A stretch of DNA of 17,150 nt from an uncultured Eubacteriales bacterium (GTDB taxonomy: Bacteria > Bacillota > Clostridia > Oscillospirales > Oscillospiraceae), in the NCBI GenBank assembly GCA_900550615.1, contig URSX01000034.1, positions 1 through 17,150 of the forward strand, given 5' to 3'. The notes beneath the pieces are model-generated. The model saw nothing but the letters and a program-made list of their open reading frames with translations. It searched no databases and was not told the origin of the DNA. Shown here piece after piece: positions 1 to 6,947 of this stretch. Each line of letters begins with the position of its first letter. Positions within the stretch are counted from its first letter, which is position 1. Both the position numbers and the translations under genes were made by a program.

Positions 1-2531
1 CTTTCAAAGCCTTCCTGTGCCTGTCTGTCAATGTCGGCAAGGTAGGCTTCCAGCTCCTGGGCGGTGCAGCCCTGCAGCGGTTTCTGCATATACCATTGGG
101 CGTATTCCTGCTGGATCTTGTTCAGCACAGGAAAATCAAACCGGAAGGCATGGAACAGCGTTTCATAAACCGGCTCGTTTTCTTGGGAGACGGGGCCGGT
201 TTTTTGCAGCACCGACTGGCAAACCTGCTGGCGCAGGGATTCCATATGGGAAAGACTTTCCACCGCCTCAGGGGGGATCTGATCCTCATTCAGATCTTCA
301 GCCGTCACATTGGCAATGTAGGCGGCAAGGGCGTACATCGGCATATCCAGGCTGGCGGCCAGGGCACAGATCTGGGAGTCTGACCGCAGGAGCTGGAGCT
401 GCTTTTCCCGTTTGGTGAATCCGGACAGGAAATGATAGCGAAGAATTTCATCCACGGAGAAGGAGTCATCCCACATACAGATCCAGCCCAACAGCCGGAG
501 AAACGGCTGGGGCAGGTCGGGCTTGTCGGCATAGCGCTCCCAGGCCAGGGCGACAATTTTCTGGAACAGCTGCCGGTTGAAATATCCCCGCCGCAGCAGG
601 GCGCGCAGCCGGTCCTCCGTCCAGGTAAAGGTATTCTGGTACAGGTCCAAAAATTCCCATTCAGCCGCCGCGTGGGTGGGGTCCACAGCCTCCAGGGTTT
701 TGGGGGCCCGCAGGACACAGTTGCAGTCCACGAACACAGACAGAAGATTGGTGACCAGGTTGTAAGGAAAATCAATCTTCGGCAGGAGGGTATGTACGGC
801 CCGTACCAGTTCCTCCAGACAGAAGAGCTTTTTGGTATCATCAGGCCGGGCAAAGAGAAGTTTGGGCCGCAGGGCTTTCACTATCTGACAATACCGGCTG
901 AGCACTTCCTTGACTGTCTTTGGCGTGGGGTTGGCCATAATGCGCATGAGAAACAGGCAGGGGGCCAGACGGCTCCCGCACTGGCCAAACCGTTCGGACA
1001 GGCCGTTGTAAGAGTTGTTGAGGGTGTGGATAAGGCCGATGTCGTTGAGCTCAGCGGCAGCCCGGCCGGAATCCTCCGGCAGGGTATACTGCGCCCAGGA
1101 GGAACGGGCATAGGACTGGAGAATCTCCTGGTCGAACATGCCCCTGATCTTCCATTTCTTGATGAAATCCTCGCTTTTCTCCGCTTGGAACAGGGCGCGC
1201 TCAAAAGGCTCCATCGTGATTTCCATCGTGGGAGCGCGGTAGAGAATCCGCGCCGCACAGGTAAGCGCCTGCTGCTGGACATCCTCCGGCAGTTCCCTGA
1301 AAGGAGTGGAGGTAAAGGTTTTGCAGGACAAAAAACCGGCAAAATCCCCGGCTTGGAACAGCCGGTCCAGCTCTGAAAAATCCACCGATTTTTCTTCCGG
1401 TTTCGGCTCTTGATCTTTGGACACGGTGAAATCCTGGGGTACAATGATGCCGGGCAGACGGATTCCATTCAAAACGATGTTTTTCAGCACTTTGAAATCG
1501 GGAAGGTACTGTTTGACAAAGCTCTCCACTGAGTCTGCGTACAGATGATAGTCCGACACGCCGGCATCCCGTGCCATCTGAGGAAACGGGGCGGTCAGGA
1601 CATAGTCTGCCTGGGACAGGCGGTCCCAGATAGTCTTTCGCAGGACCTCGATGCTGCTGGCCAGCTCCGGGGGAGGGAGCTGGCCCTGCTTGACGTCAAC
1701 GAGCACGTCGTCCTCCTGCGGACAAAGGATGAGGCAGTCCTTCTGAGAAAAGCTGCAGACCACAGTCACCGGCACCTGAGGGTCCACGGTGGGGAAAGTA
1801 TCCCCGTTCAGGGGACTGGTCATACTGCCTTGGATGGAGAAATTCACCAGGTACACCTTCGACTTGGTGTCCAGAACTAGGCCTTCCGGCAGAAGGGTGA
1901 TGTCGGACGGCGCAAAAAGGACAGAGCGGGCTTTTGATTTGAAATGGGGATGAGCCTTGTTGTCCGCATGATAGGAATTGATGAAACAGACCCTGGAACC
2001 GGGCTTATAGAAACGGATGACCCCGTATTCCGTGCCGGCAACCGTTTGCCCCTGCAAAATCACATCATAGGGAATCTTCTGAATGCTTTCGGCTTCCCGG
2101 GCAAGGGCCTCCTGGTCCACCAGCCGGATGATCACCCCGTCCTGTTCGATCACGGCGGACACAAGCTGCTGGCGGTCATATTCCCGGAGGATTTTCACCG
2201 GCTGGGTGCAGTCGATGGTCTGCCCGTTCCCCTGATAGCGGACAAGGTAGATCCGGGTTCTGGTATCGGGCACCACCTGGGAGGGGAGAAAACGGACGCT
2301 GCTGGAATCGAATTTTATGCCCTTTTTCTCGCTCTGATATGCCTGACTGTGGAAATGAGCCCGGTTATAGAAGGAAAAATCCATCACCCCGTATTCCGCG
2401 GTCCAGTACGGCATGAGGGCGTACCGCCACAGAGCTTCCCCGGGGTCCCCGAACGCTGCAAAGGGAATCCGCTCTTCCCGGAAAGGAACTGTTGGGAGAT
2501 TCTTGCCGACATTTTCCTGACCTTTCAACAT
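1..2531 (-). CDS. Large unrecognised protein, C-terminus off the left edge
   Basis: One frame stays open from an ATG at 2531 to the left edge: 843 codons with no stop, so the gene is partial. The start is preceded by AAAGGAGG (12 nt away) and a closer AAGGAG. I do not recognise the family. The first ~250 residues look beta-rich and hold an internal duplication: residues 46-100 and 168-235 both begin EYGV, run through an aromatic-rich stretch and end in (I/V)YLV followed by QG. The pattern GVIRFYKPGSRVCFI faintly recalls a cold-shock/OB-type strand pair, but this is only a resemblance. From about residue 390 the protein looks helical, with many Leu/Phe/Trp positions. No signal peptide or membrane segment is seen. 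It is divergent from the XRE regulator at 2829, which may control it. Long plus-strand frames over this region are shadows. Confidence 0.85.
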   Translation of the reverse strand, partial: MLKGQENVGKNLPTVPFREERIPFAAFGDPGEALWRYALMPYWTAEYGVMDFSFYNRAHFHSQAYQSEKKGIKFDSSSVRFLPSQVVPDTRTRIYLVRYQGNGQTIDCTQPVKILREYDRQQLVSAVIEQDGVIIRLVDQEALAREAESIQKIPYDVILQGQTVAGTEYGVIRFYKPGSRVCFINSYHADNKAHPHFKSKARSVLFAPSDITLLPEGLVLDTKSKVYLVNFSIQGSMTSPLNGDTFPTVDPQVPVTVVCSFSQKDCLILCPQEDDVLVDVKQGQLPPPELASSIEVLRKTIWDRLSQADYVLTAPFPQMARDAGVSDYHLYADSVESFVKQYLPDFKVLKNIVLNGIRLPGIIVPQDFTVSKDQEPKPEEKSVDFSELDRLFQAGDFAGFLSCKTFTSTPFRELPEDVQQQALTCAARILYRAPTMEITMEPFERALFQAEKSEDFIKKWKIRGMFDQEILQSYARSSWAQYTLPEDSGRAAAELNDIGLIHTLNNSYNGLSERFGQCGSRLAPCLFLMRIMANPTPKTVKEVLSRYCQIVKALRPKLLFARPDDTKKLFCLEELVRAVHTLLPKIDFPYNLVTNLLSVFVDCNCVLRAPKTLEAVDPTHAAAEWEFLDLYQNTFTWTEDRLRALLRRGYFNRQLFQKIVALAWERYADKPDLPQPFLRLLGWICMWDDSFSVDEILRYHFLSGFTKREKQLQLLRSDSQICALAASLDMPMYALAAYIANVTAEDLNEDQIPPEAVESLSHMESLRQQVCQSVLQKTGPVSQENEPVYETLFHAFRFDFPVLNKIQQEYAQWYMQKPLQGCTAQELEAYLADIDRQAQEGFE

Positions 2532-2610
2532 AGACTCCTTCGTCCTCCTTTTGCCCGATCCTGTCTGATAGCAGCCGGATTTTTCTTGCAGGATCTACTT
2601 GTTTAACTTA

Positions 2611-2639
2611 ATAATAGCACAATGATTCAAAATTGTATA
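2611..2639 (-). promoter_or_regulatory. Possible promoter of the large minus-strand gene
   Basis: In an AT-rich patch about 80 bp upstream of the start at 2531, the minus strand reads TATACA, 17 bp, then TATTAT. The -10 is good (5 of 6) and the -35 is weak (4 of 6). This is the best candidate in the interval, judged by pattern only. Confidence 0.35.
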
Positions 2640-2698
2640 TATTCCGACCTGTCCAAAATAGGCAGAAGGGTTCTCCCTTTGCGTCGGCATCCGCCTTA

Positions 2699-2728
2699 TT
2701 GACACGATCTGCGAAGATGTGCTATATT
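2699..2728 (+). promoter_or_regulatory. Sigma-A-type promoter for the XRE regulator
   Basis: A perfect TTGACA (2699-2704) is followed after 18 bp by TATATT (2723-2728). This gives a leader of roughly 95 nt before the ATG at 2829. It is the strongest promoter-like match between the two divergent genes and points rightward into the regulator. Confidence 0.6.
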
Positions 2729-2828
2729 GGATATGGTACGATAAGGAAGTTTCTCTGTCCTAGAGCTGGTTTATGTTTGGGGTCAGGCCCATACGGTCCG
2801 GCCCACGAAAAGCTTGGGAGGAAGAGAA

Positions 2829-3185
2829 ATGAAAAAACCTACCATCAACTACGCAACCGCATGGCTTATGGGGATCGACCTTATCGCAACCGGTAAGCAG
2901 CTGAAAGCAAAACGCCGGAGCCACTCTCTGACACAGGAAGAACTTTCCGAATGTTTTGAGCAGGGCGGGGACTCGGCATCCCGAGCGGTCATCAGCATGT
3001 GGGAAAACGGCAAGAAATTGCCCAGTCTTTCCCATGTGGTGTTTCTGGCGGAACTGTACAGCTGCTCTCTGGACGAGCTGGTCATCAGTTGTCGGCGCTC
3101 TCGGGAGGCGGATGACGGGGACCAGCCCGTCCCTTTTTATTTTCCATACGGTATGCCAGGGGTCTGTTGCAAAATAGGATTTTGA
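2829..3185 (+). CDS. XRE-family helix-turn-helix regulator, 3' end altered by a MITE
   Basis: 118 residues. The ATG at 2829 has GGGAGG seven bases upstream; a TTG at 2814 is a less likely start. Residues 22-88 form a Cro/CI-type helix-turn-helix: GKQLKAKRRSHSLTQEELSE opens it, then SRAVISMWENGKKLPSL (recognition and wing region) and a closing helix with LAELYSCSLDELV. This is the usual small DNA-binding transcription regulator. It is divergent from the large protein at 1-2531 and upstream of the nine-gene operon, so either could be its target. Residues 111-118 (GVCCKIGF) and the stop are encoded by the inverted repeat of the miniature element at 3160, so the native C-terminus has been replaced. 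The DNA-binding domain is intact, so it may still function. Confidence 0.85.
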   Translation: MKKPTINYATAWLMGIDLIATGKQLKAKRRSHSLTQEELSECFEQGGDSASRAVISMWENGKKLPSLSHVVFLAELYSCSLDELVISCRRSREADDGDQPVPFYFPYGMPGVCCKIGF

Positions 3186-3299
3186 AAAATCAGGCCAAAG
3201 AAAAAGTTAGCGAAAACCGTTAAGATGGCGGTTCTCGCTAACTTTTTTAATGCACAAATTTTCCGCTTGGGTCTGAAAACTGCATTTTGCAACAGACCC
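3160..3299. mobile_element. 140-bp miniature element with IS6-family-like inverted repeats
   Basis: The left end GGGTCTGTTGCAAAAT (3160-3175) is perfectly repeated in inverted orientation at 3284-3299 (ATTTTGCAACAGACCC). The core CTGTTGCAAA is the hallmark of IS6-family ends (IS26, IS257 and IS1216 type). No transposase fits inside 140 bp, so this is a non-autonomous (MITE-like) derivative or a deleted remnant. Flanking 8-mers (ATGCCAGG left, TTTTGTAT right) do not match, so no target duplication is visible. The insertion supplies the stop codon of the XRE gene. Confidence 0.8.
3201..3247. terminator. Long hairpin inside the miniature element, bidirectional terminator-like
   Basis: The arms are AAAAAGTTAGCGAAAACCG (3201-3219) and CGGTTCTCGCTAACTTTTT (3229-3247). 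They pair at 18 of 19 positions around a 9-nt loop. One strand ends in a T run and the other starts in an A run, so it could stop transcription both ways. It would separate the XRE transcript from the operon beginning at 3443. Confidence 0.6.
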
Positions 3300-3304
3300 T
3301 TTTG

Positions 3305-3346
3305 TATGTAACCCTTGGTTTATACTATGTAACCTCTGGTCTATCC
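3305..3346 (+). repeat. Two tandem 21-bp direct repeats, likely an activator site
   Basis: The units at 3305-3325 and 3326-3346 share 17 of 21 bases. Both start TATGTAACC, then TGGT, then TAT. Each contains an imperfect dyad (AACC-CTT-GGTT in the first). The 21-bp period equals two helical turns, so bound proteins would sit on one DNA face. About 20 bp downstream lies TATCAT (3367-3372), a plausible -10 with no recognisable -35. That layout is typical of an activator-dependent promoter, here for the operon starting at 3443. The regulatory role is inference; the repeats are directly visible. Confidence 0.6.
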
Positions 3347-3442
3347 TCAAATGCCTCTACAGACGGTATCATAAAATCACAAAATCCGAAGAGAAACATC
3401 GGACAGCAAACAGACCCATGAGGAAATCGGGGAGGTATCACC

Positions 3443-3823
3443 ATGAATCGGATCAAAAGAAGACATTCCGACAAAGATCGTGTCGTGTGCGTCAGCATTC
3501 CCAGCAAGCAGTGGTTCTACTATCAGCCTGCAAGGGGCAACCATCGCGTGTATCTCTTTGAGACGGAATTTTCGGGCTCGGTGTTTGCCTACTTCCGGGA
3601 CAGGGGCCGCAATCTTGCCGACCGGGGATTCAGCCTGACCATCCAAGAGCTGTATGAGCACCACTGCCGCCGCAATCCCAAGATCGATTTCCTCCTGCGC
3701 CGTCTGCCCGGGGCCATTGACCGGGCCCTGAGAGAGGAGGCCAATCCCTGGCGGATGGAGCCCCTGTTTGAAACAGCATGCCGGGGCGGAGGGGAAACGC
3801 CTGACAACGACATCGCAGCCTGA
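3443..3823 (+). CDS. Small basic hypothetical protein, first gene of the nine-gene operon
   Basis: 126 residues, not recognised. The ATG at 3443 is preceded by GGGGAGG at good spacing. The N-terminus is strongly basic (NRIKRRHSDKDR), followed by a short beta-like stretch (RVVCVSIP, then WFYYQP) and an Arg/Leu-rich helical region (residues 66-100). There is no signal peptide or membrane segment, so it is probably cytosolic and could bind nucleic acid, though no defined motif supports this. It ends 14 bp before the next gene, whose ribosome binding site touches its stop codon. Its first position, just after the tandem repeats, would also suit a dedicated regulator. Confidence 0.75.
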   Translation: MNRIKRRHSDKDRVVCVSIPSKQWFYYQPARGNHRVYLFETEFSGSVFAYFRDRGRNLADRGFSLTIQELYEHHCRRNPKIDFLLRRLPGAIDRALREEANPWRMEPLFETACRGGGETPDNDIAA

Positions 3824-3837
3824 GGAGGAGAAGAGAC

Positions 3838-4461
3838 ATGGGCAAGAACTGTTATCTCAAAATGAAAGCACTCCGCATGCCGGGGCTGCTTCTCTGGACC
3901 AGGGGGGTCATCCACGGCAAGTTGCTCCATACCGGGGAGCTGGATCAGCAGACGGAGCGCATCTCCTCGGGATTCATCACCGGACAGTTGGCCCGTTTCC
4001 AAAGTGCCTGCGCCGTCTGCTGTGAAGAGACCGAGGCGGCCCTGGGGCCCCTGTGGACCGAGGCCGACCGGACCCTGCTGGAGCTCCGCACCCTTTCCGC
4101 CGAGCTGAAGCAGCAGAGCGGCCTGCCCGCTGACCCCGGGCAGGACAGTCCGACCCAGGCCCGCAGCCGGGAACGGCAGACCGAAGCCCGGGCAACCCGT
4201 ACTGCCCGGCAGCTGCAGCTCCGGCAGCGGCTGGCTGGGCTCTCCAACACTATTGCAGGAAAACTGCGTCTGGCGGAAATGCGGGAACAGGCAACGGCGG
4301 CACAGCTGCGCAGCACCTTTTCTGCCTACGGCCACGGCCTGCTGCTGCGCCCGGTGGCAGAGCGGAACCTTCCCCCTGTGCCCGGCATGGACATTGACAA
4401 GCAGATCCTGCAGCAGCACCTCGCCACTTGGAACGCCATACAAACGGAGCTGGAGGGATAA
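3838..4461 (+). CDS. Coiled-coil hypothetical protein
   Basis: 207 residues, not recognised. The start at 3838 follows a strong AGGAGGAG. Residues 35-95 and 108-165 look like long amphipathic helices rich in Ala, Leu, Gln, Arg and Glu, probably coiled coil, split by a Pro/Gly-containing linker near 96-106. A Cys cluster (CAVCC) sits at 58-62. There is no clear signal peptide; the short hydrophobic patch at residues 13-20 (RMPGLLLW region) is too short to span a membrane. Only four bases separate it from the membrane-protein gene at 4466, which also has coiled-coil arms, so the two products may interact. Its role is unknown. Confidence 0.75.
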   Translation: MGKNCYLKMKALRMPGLLLWTRGVIHGKLLHTGELDQQTERISSGFITGQLARFQSACAVCCEETEAALGPLWTEADRTLLELRTLSAELKQQSGLPADPGQDSPTQARSRERQTEARATRTARQLQLRQRLAGLSNTIAGKLRLAEMREQATAAQLRSTFSAYGHGLLLRPVAERNLPPVPGMDIDKQILQQHLATWNAIQTELEG

Positions 4462-4465
4462 AGAC

Positions 4466-5680
4466 ATGGGCATCTTTGGCAAGAGAAAGAACAAGGGACA
4501 CTACAACATTCTCACGGGAGACTATGTGCCCTCCTTCCTTCCCAGCTTCGGGATGGGACTGCACACCTTCGTGACCACCGACTACCGCATGAACAAGCCC
4601 GAGGAGATCCGCAGTTTCTACGAGAAGGCCGAGGAGAAGCTGAGCGAGATCATGGCAACCTGTGACCGGCATAGTGCGGGCAACGAGTGCGACTGCTATA
4701 TCGACAGCGCCACGGAACACAACTGGGCCCTCCACCAGGCGGAGGTGGCCGAGCACGAGGCCCAGATCGCCCGCATCCGGTCAGCCATCCAGATGCGCAA
4801 GGAGGATCTGGACAGGATCATCGGACCGCTGCAGGACAGGGCGGACAAGCTCCGGGGCGAGATCCAGCCGCTGGAGTCGTTGCGCGCCCAGTTCCAGATC
4901 CATTTGGGCAGCCGCAGCCTTTCCATCGGCCTGCCCATCACCATCCTGGCCATGATCGTGGATGCCATTGTGAATCTGAGCTACTTGCAGACGGTACTGC
5001 TCAGCAACAGCATCCTGCTGTTCATCACGGTGATGGGCATGTCGGTGGCGTCCGACCTCTCCATGTGGGCGCTGGGAACGTTCCTCTCCCAGAAACAGGA
5101 GAAATTTGTTTCCAAACCGTTGTTCTACGCCATTTGCGCCGGTTTGCTGTCCATGTTTTTGCTCTCGGTGGTCTCGTCAGTAATGATCCGCTTCGGATCC
5201 ATGGATATCACCTTCGCTAGCATCGGCGGGGACGGGGAGCTGATCGCCAAAACGGCGCCCTACACTCTGGCGGAGTACGGCATCACTTTGATCACGTCCT
5301 TCCTGACCACGGCGACAGGTCTGTTGAGTTTTGCCTTCTCCCTCGATTCCAAAGCGTATCTGGTGTCGGTGCGGGAGCGGAAAGAGCGGGAGCTGGAGCA
5401 GTGCACCGCCCGGCTGGAACCGCTGCTGAACGAGCGCGCCCAGCTGGAAGAGGTACAGGACCCGCGCCTGCGGGACGAGGGGATGCGGACTGCAGCGGAA
5501 CACCAGATAGAGGCCCTTCGCCGGGGACTGAAACTCCATGTCCGCAAGCTGATGACGGTACAAAACAAGGACGCCGACTTTACCCAACAGATGGGCCAGT
5601 CGGGCAGGCAGGTCATGACCGAAAGCCTGCCCGATGCACCCCGTTCTGCTTCCACCATCAGCCTAACCAGGGCTGGCTGA
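4466..5680 (+). CDS. Four-helix membrane protein with N- and C-terminal coiled-coil arms
   Basis: 404 residues from the ATG at 4466, which follows GGAGGG by 8 bases; the frame is open further upstream but those codons overlap the previous gene. Layout: a soluble N-terminal region with a helical, charged stretch (about 45-145); four hydrophobic segments near 152-172, 178-205, 218-242 and 270-293, arranged as two hairpins; then a coiled-coil-like C-terminal arm (300-370). With an even number of spans, both arms should lie on the same side, probably the cytoplasm. The family was not recognised. It resembles a scaffold or channel of an envelope machine rather than a transporter, with no transport motif seen. 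It is followed after 17 bp by the lipoprotein gene, consistent with a membrane complex. Confidence 0.85.
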   Translation: MGIFGKRKNKGHYNILTGDYVPSFLPSFGMGLHTFVTTDYRMNKPEEIRSFYEKAEEKLSEIMATCDRHSAGNECDCYIDSATEHNWALHQAEVAEHEAQIARIRSAIQMRKEDLDRIIGPLQDRADKLRGEIQPLESLRAQFQIHLGSRSLSIGLPITILAMIVDAIVNLSYLQTVLLSNSILLFITVMGMSVASDLSMWALGTFLSQKQEKFVSKPLFYAICAGLLSMFLLSVVSSVMIRFGSMDITFASIGGDGELIAKTAPYTLAEYGITLITSFLTTATGLLSFAFSLDSKAYLVSVRERKERELEQCTARLEPLLNERAQLEEVQDPRLRDEGMRTAAEHQIEALRRGLKLHVRKLMTVQNKDADFTQQMGQSGRQVMTESLPDAPRSASTISLTRAG

Positions 5681-5697
5681 GAACAAGGAGGAATACC

Positions 5698-6927
5698 ATG
5701 AAACTGTTCCATTGGATACTCGCACTTATGGCAATGGCATTGCTCTGCACCGGCTGTAGCAGCAACCAGCAGACCGAGTCGGTGAACATTGCGTTCCTGG
5801 TGGGCATTGTCGACAAAGAGCCCATGTTGAATGAAGGAATTGATGAACTGCAGCAGCTGCCCGCCATGCCGGGAAGCAGCTACGCTTTTATCTCCATCGA
5901 GGGAGTCCCCGTGAGCATCGGGACGCCGGGCGTCATTGCCGACCTGACCCAGCGGGGGTATACCAGCGAGATGATGAAGCGGGTGGAAGCGGGGATCCGG
6001 GTGGATCTCATGACCGAACTGCGGTCGTACCGGCCGGTGACCGAGGGCATTGATCTGGCTTCTGCCATCCAGCTGGGTGTCCGCCAGCTGCACGCCCAGG
6101 CCGATGGCCAGCGGAAGAACATTTTGACACTCTACTGTAGTGGAAAAAGTACCCGGGGTCTGATTAACCAGGTGGAAACACCCATCTGCCGGCTGGACGT
6201 GGAAGGCTCGGTGTCCGCCATTGCGGACAAGATGGGAGTGGACATGTCCGACGTGGACCAAGTCATCTGGTACTGCTGCGGAGACTTCGCGGGGGAAGGC
6301 CAGACGCCCCTTTCCGGTGAGGAGAAGGACACCCTCAAGCAGTTCTATCGCTCCCTTTTCGTGGCTCTGGGCATGCAGGAGGACAACATTGTCTTTCGAG
6401 ACGATCTGCCGGAAAGCGAGTGCTACCAGTTCGACGATACCCCGGTTCCCTGCGTGGAGGTAGCCGGGCAGGAATCCGGCCTGCAGGAGCTGGATGCCGT
6501 GGACTTTGCTCGGGAGGATGCCCTCCAGACGCCGGTAGTCCTTCCGGAGGAGACCGTCGAGTATCAGCCGGACTCGGCGGAGTTTCTCCACCCCCAGGAA
6601 GTGCAGCAGGCCATGGAGCCGCTGGTCGCCTTTCTGCAGGAACATGCTGACGTGCAGGTCCTTCTCTATGGCGGCTGCGCGGGGGACAGCGACACGCCGT
6701 ACAGCCTGCAGCTGGGAAGGGAACGTGCCGAAAGCATCCGACAATATCTGATTGACTCGGGCATCGAGGAAGCAAGGCTCACCGCAGTTTCGGTCCCGGT
6801 GCAGCAGAACCCCTACCATGTGTACGGCCTGGGTACCGACTCGGAGGAGGCACGCGTCAACCGGCACACGGTGATTGTGGATGCGTCCACCGACTTTGCC
6901 CGTCAGATCCTGCAAAATGCCCAGTGA
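5698..6927 (+). CDS. Lipoprotein with degenerate vWA-like region and OmpA-like C-terminal domain
   Basis: 409 residues. The ATG at 5698 has AAGGAGG six bases upstream. The first 20 residues are a lipoprotein signal ending in LLCTGC, with C20 as the lipidated residue; the -3 position is Cys, which is slightly off consensus. Residues 28-170 resemble a von Willebrand A fold: IAFLVGIVD as first strand, then DLASAIQLGVRQL and NILTLYCSGKSTRG. The MIDAS motif DxSxS is absent. Residues 286-395 match an OmpA-like peptidoglycan-associated domain: YGGCAGD, then SLQLGRERAESIRQYLIDSG, and the closing ARVNRHTVI. OmpA-like domains bind the peptidoglycan peptide, so the protein should sit outside the membrane and grip the wall. 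It is probably the wall-facing part of the operon's complex. Confidence 0.85.
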   Translation: MKLFHWILALMAMALLCTGCSSNQQTESVNIAFLVGIVDKEPMLNEGIDELQQLPAMPGSSYAFISIEGVPVSIGTPGVIADLTQRGYTSEMMKRVEAGIRVDLMTELRSYRPVTEGIDLASAIQLGVRQLHAQADGQRKNILTLYCSGKSTRGLINQVETPICRLDVEGSVSAIADKMGVDMSDVDQVIWYCCGDFAGEGQTPLSGEEKDTLKQFYRSLFVALGMQEDNIVFRDDLPESECYQFDDTPVPCVEVAGQESGLQELDAVDFAREDALQTPVVLPEETVEYQPDSAEFLHPQEVQQAMEPLVAFLQEHADVQVLLYGGCAGDSDTPYSLQLGRERAESIRQYLIDSGIEEARLTAVSVPVQQNPYHVYGLGTDSEEARVNRHTVIVDASTDFARQILQNAQ

Positions 6928-6947
6928 CAGAACAGGAGGGAGCAACC

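Noticed and set aside
432..1376. Plus-strand open frame of 314 codons
   Set aside because: It lies wholly antisense to the uninterrupted 843-codon minus-strand frame that has a good ribosome binding site; its sequence is low-complexity Gly/Gln-rich and resembles no domain.
3152..3307. Target-site duplication around the miniature element
   Set aside because: The flanking 8-mers ATGCCAGG and TTTTGTAT do not match, so no duplication can be claimed.
4466..6927. Zorya-like ZorA/ZorB stator pair
   Set aside because: There is an OmpA-like domain and a multi-span partner, but the partner shows no MotA-type motifs and the OmpA protein is a lipoprotein with a vWA-like half, unlike ZorB with its N-terminal helix.
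5260..6945. Minus-strand open frame of 561 codons
   Set aside because: It is antisense to the lipoprotein and membrane protein, both of which show recognisable motifs and ribosome binding sites. The long frame is a by-product of high-GC codon bias.
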